DNA from: a bacterium
GTDB taxonomy: Bacteria > Krumholzibacteriota > Krumholzibacteriia > JACNKJ01
Direction of reading: 5' to 3'
Assembly (NCBI GenBank): GCA_024231955.1
Contig: JAAEPZ010000538.1
Coordinates: 685,340 to 749,339, forward strand
Length of the DNA: 64,000 nucleotides
Both the position numbers and the translations under genes were made by a program. Positions 9,233 to 17,157 of the stretch are shown in pieces (position 1 is the stretch's first letter; every line of letters begins with the position of its first letter). The notes under the pieces were generated by a model. It had not been told where the DNA came from, searched no databases, and worked only from the letters and a program-made list of their open reading frames with translations.

Positions 9233-10465
9233 TCAACCGCCGCAGCCGCCGGCCTTGACCGCCCGTTTCTTCTCCAGCTTGACTCTGGCCTCGAACTGCA
9301 GGTCCAGGGCGTCGTGCTCCGGCAGGGCCGGATAATGCGACGAACCGAGCGCGGCCTGGAATTCGTGATTCAGACCGTCCCGCTCTTTCGAGATGGAGGC
9401 GGTGCAGAGGTCGTGCCCCTCGTGCCCGAACAGATCGAGCCAGTTGTTGAGGCCACCTTCGAGTATGTAGACGTTATGCAGCTCCCGCGCCGTCAGTTCG
9501 CGCCAGGCATCCGTGACGATACTCTCGTCGTTGTCCATCAGCACATGCACCGCCACCTCCGGGCCGGTGCTCAGCTCGCGGGCCAGAGGGGCTAGGTTCG
9601 CGGGATCAACCCGCTCGGCGCCAAGCAGATGGAAGATGTTGAAATCTCGCTCCTCGCGCAGGTCGAGCATGACGAGTTGAACCATGTCGTCGTACATCAG
9701 GTCGAGCAGTTCACCCGGATGGATCTGCACCTGCCGCTGCTCGATCATGGGCTCCTTCTCGGAGGCGATCATCTCGTACCTGTCCATGATCGACGGCTGG
9801 CCCAGCGGAATCAGGCCGAGGGCGAGCAGCAGCAGCAGGCCGCCGCCGGCGATCCGCAGCTTGGGATCGCGGGTCAGGTCCCGTTTGCCGAATATCCTCT
9901 CGAGCTGCTCGGAACCCCAGAACATGAACAGGGCCATCGCGACCAGCAGGCTGACGACGATCCCCGTGGGCAGCCCCATCCAGTCCGTCAGCGTGAGACG
10001 ACCGAAATCGGAGGAGGTCCAGAAGCCGCGGAAGTTGTCGATGGTCTCGCCGAACACGAACACGCCGAACAGAACTCCGGCGAGATAGAAGATGCCGTCG
10101 ATCTTCAAAGTCGAGGCGGAGACCAGCGATGTGCCCGGGCAGAACCCGCCGATGATGAAGCCCACGCCCATGATCAGACCGCCGACCACGCCGGGCCAGA
10201 GGTAGGTGGGGTTGACCCACACCTGCGAGAAGTCCAGCAGCTTCAGCCCGGTGGTCCAGAAGATCAAAACCATGGCGACGACGATGCCGGTGAACATCAC
10301 CTTGAGCACGGTCATGTCCTTGAAGTAGAACTGCGCCGCGAGTTTGCGGGAGTTGCCGAAGCCGGACATCTCCAGCACGAAACCGAATCCGAAGCCGATC
10401 AGCAGGTAGATGGCGATCGCGCCGGCTTTGCCGAGAACTATTTCGAGTGCGAAGGGGGCCAACAT
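9233..10465 (-). CDS. YeeE/YedE sulfur-transport protein fused to a rhodanese-like domain
   Basis: 410 residues. Residues 1-230 hold about eight membrane helices of the YeeE/YedE (TsuA-type thiosulfate transport) family, including the conserved GGFCPGTSLVSAS cysteine motif. Residues about 245-345 are a rhodanese fold (LDLREERDFNIFHLLGAERV, GGLNNWLDLF). The active-site loop, normally VxxC-R-x-G, reads VLMDNDESI here. The catalytic cysteine is absent, so the domain probably binds or senses rather than transfers sulfur. The tail ends in GGCGG and so carries a single terminal cysteine. An SD (GAGGTGA) sits just before the ATG, and the gene follows its partner half by 9 nt. It is last in the octaheme cytochrome operon and is expected to import or pass on thiosulfate-type sulfur. 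Confidence 0.85.
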   Translation of the reverse strand: MLAPFALEIVLGKAGAIAIYLLIGFGFGFVLEMSGFGNSRKLAAQFYFKDMTVLKVMFTGIVVAMVLIFWTTGLKLLDFSQVWVNPTYLWPGVVGGLIMGVGFIIGGFCPGTSLVSASTLKIDGIFYLAGVLFGVFVFGETIDNFRGFWTSSDFGRLTLTDWMGLPTGIVVSLLVAMALFMFWGSEQLERIFGKRDLTRDPKLRIAGGGLLLLLALGLIPLGQPSIMDRYEMIASEKEPMIEQRQVQIHPGELLDLMYDDMVQLVMLDLREERDFNIFHLLGAERVDPANLAPLARELSTGPEVAVHVLMDNDESIVTDAWRELTARELHNVYILEGGLNNWLDLFGHEGHDLCTASISKERDGLNHEFQAALGSSHYPALPEHDALDLQFEARVKLEKKRAVKAGGCGG

Positions 10466-10474
10466 GATCTCACC

Positions 10475-11023
10475 TCAATTCCACGTTTTGCGAAGGAAAT
10501 ATGCAAGCCCGTAGGCGCTGCCGAAAATGCAGAACATCAGAAGCCAGCTTCCCGCCGACAGCGACGCGCCGCCTGAGAGTGCCTGTCCCGAAGTGCACCC
10601 GCGGGCGAAACGGGCGCCGTAGCCCATGATCGCGCCGCCGATGAACGCCAGCGCCCACCGTTGCTTGACGCTGATTCCCGGACCCTTGTTGGTCTCAGGT
10701 CGCGTGCGTCCGTGGATAAGACCCGATGCGGCGCCGCCTAAGATCGCGCCGATCATCACGTAAACCAGCGAATGGTCCAGCGGGTTCTTCTCGCCGCCGG
10801 CCATGTTGAGCAGGTAGGGGGTGCGGTCCACATGATCGGGAGCGAACAGGTCCTGTACGCAGACGACCACGCGGTTCATCCCCCCCGACGCGCCGAGGCC
10901 GTTGCCGGTCAGAAAGAACGCGAGGAACAGGACGACGCCCAGCAGCACTCCGCCCAGATAGGGGTTGGCGTAGGGTTTCCCCTTCGTCGGCTGAACGCCC
11001 TGTTTGATGTTGGTTTGACTCAT
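10475..11023 (-). CDS. YeeE/YedE family protein (partner half)
   Basis: 182 residues with about four membrane segments. It carries the family signature FARGCTSGQALSGGASL (about 137-153) with the conserved cysteine thought to relay thiosulfate in YeeE/TsuA. Together with the next gene it makes up the two halves that are fused in full-length transporters, so the working unit is probably a two-subunit channel (inference). Its start overlaps the stop of the upstream heptaheme/cytochrome b gene by ATGA, so translation is probably coupled. Confidence 0.85.
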   Translation of the reverse strand: MSQTNIKQGVQPTKGKPYANPYLGGVLLGVVLFLAFFLTGNGLGASGGMNRVVVCVQDLFAPDHVDRTPYLLNMAGGEKNPLDHSLVYVMIGAILGGAASGLIHGRTRPETNKGPGISVKQRWALAFIGGAIMGYGARFARGCTSGQALSGGASLSAGSWLLMFCIFGSAYGLAYFLRKTWN

Positions 11024-13389
11024 GCCGTCTCACCGCCTTTGGACGAGCTTGCGATCGCCGTTTCGTGATATCCGTCGATCATGGATTTCATGTCCGCCGT
11101 CACAGTGACGCCGGTGGTGGTCATATACACATGCAGCAGCGTGAACGTGCAGAAAAGCCACGCCACGAGTGTGTGGATCATCGGCAGGAACGCCGGCTGG
11201 CTCGCGGGCCAGTCGAATTCGAAGAACAGCGCCAGCCCGGTCAGCATCTGGATCGGCAGCAGAATGTTGAGCACGACCAGATAGGTGACCTGCTGCAGCG
11301 GATTGAGTCGTTCTCGCGCCGACTTGTGGAAGGGGTGCGTGTCGCCCCTGAAGATGCCGCGGAGATAGTAGACGGACTGAGCCGTGAAGCGTCCGGCGAG
11401 GCCGTCGGGATCGGGGAGGAAATCCCTGATCTTCCCGCTGACGAAATGGTAGAACGCCGCCAGCGAGAACACCGCGAGCAGCACCAGACCCAGCAGACCG
11501 TGAAGGAGCAGCGCGCCTCTGAAGGAGACGAAAGAGAACAGATCGGGGAGGTGGATCACCAGGCCGGTGAAAATCAGGCCCGTGATGCTGAGCATCTGCA
11601 GCCAGTGCCAGAAGCGGCGCCAGGCGCTGTAGATCAAGGTTCTCTCGGTGCGGACCCGTTTCTTGTCCAGGCTTCGAGCCGCCCTGAGACGCATGGCCGA
11701 GTGGATCAGAATGCCGCAGAGCACGATCAGGAATGCGCCGACGCCGAGAATGTCGGCCAGGGTTGCGATGTCCCGACCGGGCACGTAATAGCCGTCGACA
11801 TCGGGGATGAATCGAAGCTGCGCGGTGGATACTTCAAGGTCGCCCTCCGTCGCCGCGCCGATGCGCCTCAGTTCGCCGACGACGGGTCTGTCCGCCGTGG
11901 CCAGTGCGACGGCGGCGTTCAGCCGTCCCTCTTGCGAGTGGCAGTCGCTGCATTCGGAGAGCGCGTATTCACCTCGCGTCAGCGAGTGGTGAATCGATTC
12001 GCTGCTCACCTCACCGCGAATCTCGAGATTGGTGAGGCCCCGCGCCGAGAGCAGCTTGACGGCTACGGCGATTTTGGTATCGCTGTCGAGGCGGGCTTCC
12101 GCGTCGGAGATGATCCCGTTGCGGTTCCCGTCCAGCGACCCGAACAGATCGGGATGGTAACCGCCATCTCCGTTCAGCAGCGCCGCACGGAGATCTTCAC
12201 GCGACACCGGAGTCGCATCGGATCCGGCGACCCAGAACCAGGTCGTCACCAGATTGTGGGGCGCGATCCGTGTTGCGCCATCGATGGTGCGGCTGAGCAG
12301 GGCGGGTTCGAAACCGTCGATGATGTTGCGCGCAGCGGGCAGGCCGTTCTCGACGCCGCGAAAGTGGAGGTGGGGCTCGCCGTCGGGATCGGGCAGAGTC
12401 CAGTCCCGCTCGCTTAAAGCGGGCGCATACATGCGGGGCGCGTGGCAGCTCTCGCAGGCCAACGCCGCTAGATGCGTTTTCCTCATGGGCAGCCATTCGT
12501 GAGTGACGGTGGCGTCGTGGCACTTCTCGCAGCGGGGACGAGCGGACGCCGTGTCGAAATCGTGGCCGGGCCGTTTGAGGTACTCCGAAATGTCCGGACG
12601 CCGGGGATCGGTGTGCAGGTGGTCGGGGCGGTATGCGACGTTCTTGCTCTCGTAAGCCGGGTTGTCCTGCGCGTGATGACAATCCACGCACTCGACCAGA
12701 CGCTCAGCGTGCACATCCCAGGGACGATCCAGATCCGCTTTACCCGCGAGATTGAGCCCCGATTCGCTGATGAGCGCGGAGGAGAACACCGCGCCGGTGT
12801 GGGTGGCGCTCTCCACCGACTCGAGAAACAGACTCGGCAGGAGCGGCGTCTCGTCCATGCGTCCGTGGCAGAAGCCGCAATTGATGTCGGCCGGCGCCTG
12901 GGGCGTCAGGCGGGGGTTGACCGCCGCGCCGTCGGCGTCGAAAGCGTCCCGACGCCAGCGCCAGGTTCCGGCAGCCGTCTTTTCGACCAACCCCTTGCCG
13001 GCGAGAATGGCGGTGGAGGCCCACTCGAAGCGTCCGGCGTTCACCTCCGCGAGACGATCCCGATTCGCGGGATCGGCGCTGTGGCAAAGCAGACAGTCGA
13101 ATTGATCCCCGGGGGGATCCTCGTGCGCGCAGCTCAGTTCGGGGATCGCGGAGCAGGAGCACTCAAGCCCGGTGTGGGTGCTGTGGGAGATGATGTACTC
13201 GACGTCGTGGCACCGCCCGCAGGTCACGATCGAGGAGAGCGCGCCCCCCGATTCGACGACGGGAGCGCCATCTCCGTCCAGAAGCGGAAAGAGTGGGTGC
13301 AGAGGATCGCCGATCGACGGATCCGCAGACGACGGCGGGGCAATGAGCAGCAGTGCTATCAACGCCAACATGAAACCGAACCTGTTCAT
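11020..13389 (-). CDS. Heptaheme c-type cytochrome fused to a membrane cytochrome b domain
   Basis: 789 residues from an ATG preceded by GGAGGTGA and overlapping the upstream stop (ATGA). A longer N-terminal extension stays open but lies inside the neighbouring gene and has no signal peptide at its start, so it is rejected. A signal peptide (about 1-22) is followed by seven CXXCH motifs: CGRCH, CLLCH, CGFCH, CVDCH, CEKCH, CESCH and CSDCH. An anchor helix at about 545-570 leads into a di-heme cytochrome b561-like domain of four to five helices with spaced histidines (WHWLQ, LLHGLLG, YHFVSG, MIHTLV, LLHVYM). The likely role is to move electrons between the quinone pool and the periplasmic octaheme enzyme encoded just upstream. 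Both the heme count and the fusion are read directly from the sequence. Confidence 0.88.
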   Translation of the reverse strand: MNRFGFMLALIALLLIAPPSSADPSIGDPLHPLFPLLDGDGAPVVESGGALSSIVTCGRCHDVEYIISHSTHTGLECSCSAIPELSCAHEDPPGDQFDCLLCHSADPANRDRLAEVNAGRFEWASTAILAGKGLVEKTAAGTWRWRRDAFDADGAAVNPRLTPQAPADINCGFCHGRMDETPLLPSLFLESVESATHTGAVFSSALISESGLNLAGKADLDRPWDVHAERLVECVDCHHAQDNPAYESKNVAYRPDHLHTDPRRPDISEYLKRPGHDFDTASARPRCEKCHDATVTHEWLPMRKTHLAALACESCHAPRMYAPALSERDWTLPDPDGEPHLHFRGVENGLPAARNIIDGFEPALLSRTIDGATRIAPHNLVTTWFWVAGSDATPVSREDLRAALLNGDGGYHPDLFGSLDGNRNGIISDAEARLDSDTKIAVAVKLLSARGLTNLEIRGEVSSESIHHSLTRGEYALSECSDCHSQEGRLNAAVALATADRPVVGELRRIGAATEGDLEVSTAQLRFIPDVDGYYVPGRDIATLADILGVGAFLIVLCGILIHSAMRLRAARSLDKKRVRTERTLIYSAWRRFWHWLQMLSITGLIFTGLVIHLPDLFSFVSFRGALLLHGLLGLVLLAVFSLAAFYHFVSGKIRDFLPDPDGLAGRFTAQSVYYLRGIFRGDTHPFHKSARERLNPLQQVTYLVVLNILLPIQMLTGLALFFEFDWPASQPAFLPMIHTLVAWLFCTFTLLHVYMTTTGVTVTADMKSMIDGYHETAIASSSKGGETA

Positions 13390-14861
13390 CGCGTCACCTC
13401 CGCCCTGTCTTCGTTGTGCTGGAATCGACGTCCTCCATGTTCGATGGGATCGCAGACGTAGCCGAGCGCGCGCCAGTCCATCCTGTCGGCCTCCTCGCCG
13501 TGGCAGTCCACGCAGGCCAGAGCCTGGTCGGCTTCGGCTACCATATGTGAGACATTCCAGTACATCTCGGTCTCCGTGAAGTCGAATTCGCCGCTGAAGG
13601 GGAAGCCGCTGGCCTCGGCGCCATCGTACAGCGCGCGCTCCCAGTCGAAGTGGTTCCAATAGCCCTGATCGTCCGGACCTGTGCCCGCGGTCTGCGGCTG
13701 CAGCAGATAGCGGTGCTCGACGTCGAACACCTGCTTGCCGCGGTGCACCTTGAAGGGCCAGATCTTCGCGCGCTTGTCTTCGATATCGCCGCGGGGACGG
13801 GTGATCGCCGTCGGGCCCTCGTCCGCGATCCTGTCCCCCGCGATATAATGCTCCGCCTCGCCGTTGAACCAGGCGTACTCCGGTTTGACCTGCTTTTCGT
13901 AGACGAAACTGCCCTTGATCTTCAGGTATTCGTGTTCATCCTCGACGATGTCGTCGCGTCCGGCCTGGGACCAGTCCCAGTGCATCTTGGTGGACTCCTT
14001 CACGGCGAACCGGGGGATGTGGCAGGTCTGACAGGCTACTGCGTCGATGTGCGTATCCAGACGTTTGTCGTTGTGGGGGCGATCGATATGGCAATCGGTG
14101 CAGGCGATCTGATTGGCCGTGTCCAGGCTCACCGAGATTGCGCGACCGCCGATGTTGTGATCACGGGTGCGGTGGCAGTCGGTGCACAGAAGATCGTGCT
14201 TGCCCATGTGGACATCCACCCAATCGTCTGGATAATAAAGACTCTGATCCATGTCACCGTGCTTGACCGCGTTGCCGCCGCCGCCGTTGAAGTGGCAGTA
14301 GCCGCAGTTCTGGCGCGTGGCCTTGCCGACGCTCCTGGCCGCCTCCACCAGGTCGACACTCTCCGCCGGCAGTCCGCTTTTGCCTTTGGCGTAGCCGCCG
14401 GAGGTATCGTGGCAGATCAGACAGTCTACGTTGGAGGTCTCAGCGAAGTCGAAGTCGGCGTCATCCCAGCCGTAGCCCGCGTGACACGACGTACAGGAGG
14501 GCCAGTTGGACTGGATGCCGATGCAGAAGTTGTTCATCGCTGTCCGCTTGCCCAGGCGAACCGAATCGCCGAAGTGGGCGCGAAAGACCGTGGGCGATTC
14601 CCAGGTCCAGTGGGAGGTGGCCATGATCTCACCCGCGGCATCCTCGTGACACTCCAGGCAGGCCCTCGTCACGGAGGGGCCGTCGGCAAAAGGGCCCTCG
14701 ATCAGCGATGCGTGGTCAACATGCGCGGCATGCTCCGGCAGGTTGAGTCGGGGATTATCCTGCGCCTGTTCGTTGCGTGGCATGAGTATCAAGACGGGGA
14801 GGATGGTTACAGCCAGGGCGGCCGCAATTATCAGTAGCCGGAGAGGTTTTTCTGAGCGCAC
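13386..14861 (-). CDS. Octaheme c-type cytochrome, tetrathionate reductase (OTR) family
   Basis: 491 residues from a GTG start with an N-terminal anchor or signal helix (about 8-28). There are exactly eight CXXCH motifs (CLECH 68-72, CTSCH 123-127, CLICH 147-151, CGYCH 186-190, CTDCH 226-230, CTDCH 254-258, CQTCH 277-281, CVDCH 450-454). The loop GGGGNAVKHGD after the fourth motif supplies Lys200, a candidate for the lysine that ligates the active-site heme in this family. Homologues reduce tetrathionate in vitro, and also nitrite and hydroxylamine. First gene of a four-gene operon whose other members are a cytochrome b partner and sulfur transporters, so sulfur-compound respiration is the favoured role. 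A promoter lies about 60 nt upstream. Confidence 0.9.
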   Translation of the reverse strand: MRSEKPLRLLIIAAALAVTILPVLILMPRNEQAQDNPRLNLPEHAAHVDHASLIEGPFADGPSVTRACLECHEDAAGEIMATSHWTWESPTVFRAHFGDSVRLGKRTAMNNFCIGIQSNWPSCTSCHAGYGWDDADFDFAETSNVDCLICHDTSGGYAKGKSGLPAESVDLVEAARSVGKATRQNCGYCHFNGGGGNAVKHGDMDQSLYYPDDWVDVHMGKHDLLCTDCHRTRDHNIGGRAISVSLDTANQIACTDCHIDRPHNDKRLDTHIDAVACQTCHIPRFAVKESTKMHWDWSQAGRDDIVEDEHEYLKIKGSFVYEKQVKPEYAWFNGEAEHYIAGDRIADEGPTAITRPRGDIEDKRAKIWPFKVHRGKQVFDVEHRYLLQPQTAGTGPDDQGYWNHFDWERALYDGAEASGFPFSGEFDFTETEMYWNVSHMVAEADQALACVDCHGEEADRMDWRALGYVCDPIEHGGRRFQHNEDRAEVTR

Positions 14862-14921
14862 TTCAGTCTATCCGTTTCAGCCGTGCGGACGGCAGGCAAT
14901 GAGATTGGATGTGATTGACGT

Positions 14922-14950
14922 ATAATATCAATATCATCTCTATTACTCAA
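14922..14950 (-). promoter_or_regulatory. Promoter of the octaheme cytochrome operon
   Basis: Reading the minus strand: TTGAGT (14950-14945), a 17-nt spacer, then TATTAT (14927-14922). The region is clearly AT-rich compared with its surroundings. It would give a 5' leader of about 55 nt ahead of the GTG at 14861. Confidence 0.6.
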
Positions 14951-15025
14951 CTATTTCAAATATGCTGGATTTGTGAGTTGCGAATATCTGAATATGCCGG
15001 TGAGTGTTACCTTGGAGATGATTCC

Positions 15026-16228
15026 CTATTGCGCCTGACCGTTTCCGGCCGAAGCCGGCAGCGCGCGGGCGCGGGAGGGGAAAAGGCGATCACGCAAACG
15101 GAGGATGGGCATCTCGACGATACGAGCCATCAGCGCGCCCGTGACGATCGACAGCAGTGTGTAGAGGGTCATCGTGATGATCCAGGCTGCGGGGCCGCTA
15201 TCGAGACCGAGGAATCCACGCCGACTGAGGAACCGGATGGGCTGCCAGGCCAGGTCGAGATGCCAGAGGTAGATCGAGTAGCTGAAGTAACCGGTGCAGG
15301 CCAGCAGCTTGAGCGGCAGGGTCGCACGCGCGGGTTGGACGTGTGGGGGCCGGAGCACGGCCGCCAGAAGGATCAACCCCCAGCCGAGGTAGAGCATGGT
15401 CAGGCCCAGACTCTGGTAGAGGATGCTCGTGTTGAGTTCGAGCATCATCAATGGCGTGAGCAGCGCCAGACCCGCCAGGGCGGTCAGACGGCGGTGATGC
15501 GCAAAGGGCTTCAGCAGGTCGGGCCGGAAACTGCGCAGGTAGGCCAGCAGAACGCCAAAAAAGAGGCTGTCGAGGCGCAGGTGAGTCGGGAACTGGTGCG
15601 TGGTGAAATCAAAGGGCAGGTGCAGGGCGGTGCCGAGACGGAGGGCCGTGCAGAGCGTCATCAGCGCTATGGCGGCAATGGGAACCGCCGTCAGAGGCGT
15701 GTCATTGCGTTTGCCGCGCAGGGCGATGAGCAGGAAGAGCGGCAGCAGGAGGTAGAAGTGCTCTTCGACGGCCAGGCTCCAGGTGTGACCGCGGGGGCTG
15801 CCGAGGTAGTTTTGCAGATGAAGCAGATTCGGGACGAGGCGATGGAGGGCGGAGCCTGTCGTGTCGTCGCCGAACAGGACCAGCAGGGCGTATACCGCGA
15901 GAATGTAGACGAGATAGGCGGGCCAGATCTTGAGCCCGCGGCGGATGATGAAGCGGCGAAAATCGAAGGTCCCCGAGTTCCTGATCTCGTTGAAGAGCAG
16001 GCCGCCGATGAGGAAGCCGCTGAGGACGAAGAACAGGTCGACGCCGGTCCAGCCGAAGCGAAACAGCCACAGCGCCAGGGGGCGCAAGCAGCCGGCGGAG
16101 TCCGGGGGGGTGATGAAGTGGTTGCCGATGACCAGCAATATCGCGAGACCACGCAGAACATCCAGTTGGATGTTCCGCGTGCCGACACTGCCGGTGAGCC
16201 ATGGGATGTGCGGGCGTCTGGCGGTCAT
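15026..16228 (-). CDS. Acyltransferase family 3 (OafA/YrhL-like) membrane protein
   Basis: 400 residues with about ten membrane helices. The N-terminus has the family pattern NIQLDVLRGLAILLVIGNHF (histidine in helix 1) and then GWTGVDLFFVLSGFLIGGLL, followed by the arginine pair FIIRRGLKIWPAY. WSLAVEEHFYLLLP is the second family signature. It is expected to O-acetylate cell-surface polysaccharide or LPS from cytoplasmic acyl-CoA. Length and motif order match complete stand-alone members without an SGNH extension. It is monocistronic, and its target cannot be read from the neighbours. Confidence 0.88.
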   Translation of the reverse strand: MTARRPHIPWLTGSVGTRNIQLDVLRGLAILLVIGNHFITPPDSAGCLRPLALWLFRFGWTGVDLFFVLSGFLIGGLLFNEIRNSGTFDFRRFIIRRGLKIWPAYLVYILAVYALLVLFGDDTTGSALHRLVPNLLHLQNYLGSPRGHTWSLAVEEHFYLLLPLFLLIALRGKRNDTPLTAVPIAAIALMTLCTALRLGTALHLPFDFTTHQFPTHLRLDSLFFGVLLAYLRSFRPDLLKPFAHHRRLTALAGLALLTPLMMLELNTSILYQSLGLTMLYLGWGLILLAAVLRPPHVQPARATLPLKLLACTGYFSYSIYLWHLDLAWQPIRFLSRRGFLGLDSGPAAWIITMTLYTLLSIVTGALMARIVEMPILRLRDRLFPSRARALPASAGNGQAQ

Positions 16229-16355
16229 TGATCTTTCCGGGTCGGGGTGCGGACTCCAGCGGAGGACACGGCGATACTAGGTCAGAACGGGATTCATGGC
16301 AACAGAACCGTTGGGGCGGGGTGGAGTCAACGGGGATGACGATTTGCGGGGAGTG

Positions 16356-16865
16356 CTATTCGGATCCCTCTGTGCGATCCGGATTATCCCTCGTCGAAAA
16401 CTCCGGGTACAGTGATTTCACACACTCGGGGCAGACTCCGTGGCTGAACTTCGCCTCCGAATGCTTCCCGATATATGCTTCAATCTGATGCCAGGCGCCT
16501 GCGTCATCTCTGATCTTCTTGCACTCGGCGCAGATCGGTATAATCCCCCTCAACTGGTTTATCTCAACAAGCGCCTCTTCGAGTTTGACGTTCTGTCGTT
16601 CAAGCGATATCTGGGTGGAGCGTGATTCGCGCAGCCGTCTTACGGCAAAGATCGCCAGGGCAAACACCAGGAAAACCGAGACTATGAGCAGTTCGTCGAG
16701 CTCCCAACTCTCATGTCGCCGGGAGAGATCAACGAACCGTTCCAGAATATCCAGTCGTCCCGCTATGACAAATACGAGCACACAGCTGACGGACAGTATG
16801 ATCAGTTCTCCCGCAATCGGGATTCCCGCCCAGGCCCTGTGGACCAGGTTCCGTTTTTTGGTCAA
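16356..16865 (-). CDS. Small two-helix membrane protein with a Cys4 (putative metal-binding) C-terminal domain
   Basis: 169 residues from a TTG start with a G-rich SD-like stretch. Two membrane helices (about 15-37 and 55-75) are followed by a short coiled coil (about 78-105) and a C-terminal segment IPICAECKKIRDDAGAWHQI...HGVCPEC. That CxxC...CxxC segment is a known tail, normally found at the end of PAS proteins, response regulators and GGDEF sensors (ICSYCKKIRDDxGYWxQIE type). Here it stands alone behind a membrane anchor with no kinase, cyclase or receiver domain. It could be a stripped-down sensor or redox/metal switch. Function unknown. Confidence 0.75.
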   Translation of the reverse strand: MTKKRNLVHRAWAGIPIAGELIILSVSCVLVFVIAGRLDILERFVDLSRRHESWELDELLIVSVFLVFALAIFAVRRLRESRSTQISLERQNVKLEEALVEINQLRGIIPICAECKKIRDDAGAWHQIEAYIGKHSEAKFSHGVCPECVKSLYPEFSTRDNPDRTEGSE

Positions 16866-17094
16866 TTCCGCAATCCCCCATCCTGATCGGTTTGTGATCT
16901 ACTCGATATGTCGGCTCTCAGTATGATTGTCCAGAGTTTTTCAATAGGAGGCGCATCATAGGTGATTGAACGGAAAACACCAACCCGTTTCGGATCTGGG
17001 GCAAAGCGGCTCTCCTGGCGCGAGCACATGGCTGATCGGTCGCGCCGCCTGACCTCTCGCCATCGCAGATCACTTCGCCGAATTTCGGGACTGC
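16866..17094. other. Intergenic stretch, nothing recognised
   Basis: No gene-like reading frame with a start, SD or known motif. The frames that stay open on both strands are low-complexity shadows. A terminator follows at 17095. Confidence 0.5.
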
Positions 17095-17121
17095 AAAAAA
17101 ACCGCCCGTATCCGGGCGGTT
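17095..17121 (-). terminator. Intrinsic terminator of the secreted protein gene
   Basis: The stem AACCGCCCG/CGGGCGGTT with a 4-nt loop is followed, in minus-strand direction, by a run of T. It lies 36 nt beyond the stop of the gene ending at 17158. Confidence 0.85.
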
Positions 17122-17157
17122 CATCTCGGCGCATCATCAATGTGTGGCGAGAAATGA

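Noticed and set aside
13112..13161. Extra heme site at CSCSAIPELSCAH in the heptaheme protein
   Set aside because: It is not CXXCH and has no CH pair. It may bind a metal or form a disulfide but was not counted as a heme motif.
14914..14930. FNR/CRP-like operator TTGA...ATCAA before the octaheme operon
   Set aside because: The half-sites are spaced 17 nt overall instead of 14, and they overlap the -10 element of a better-supported promoter.
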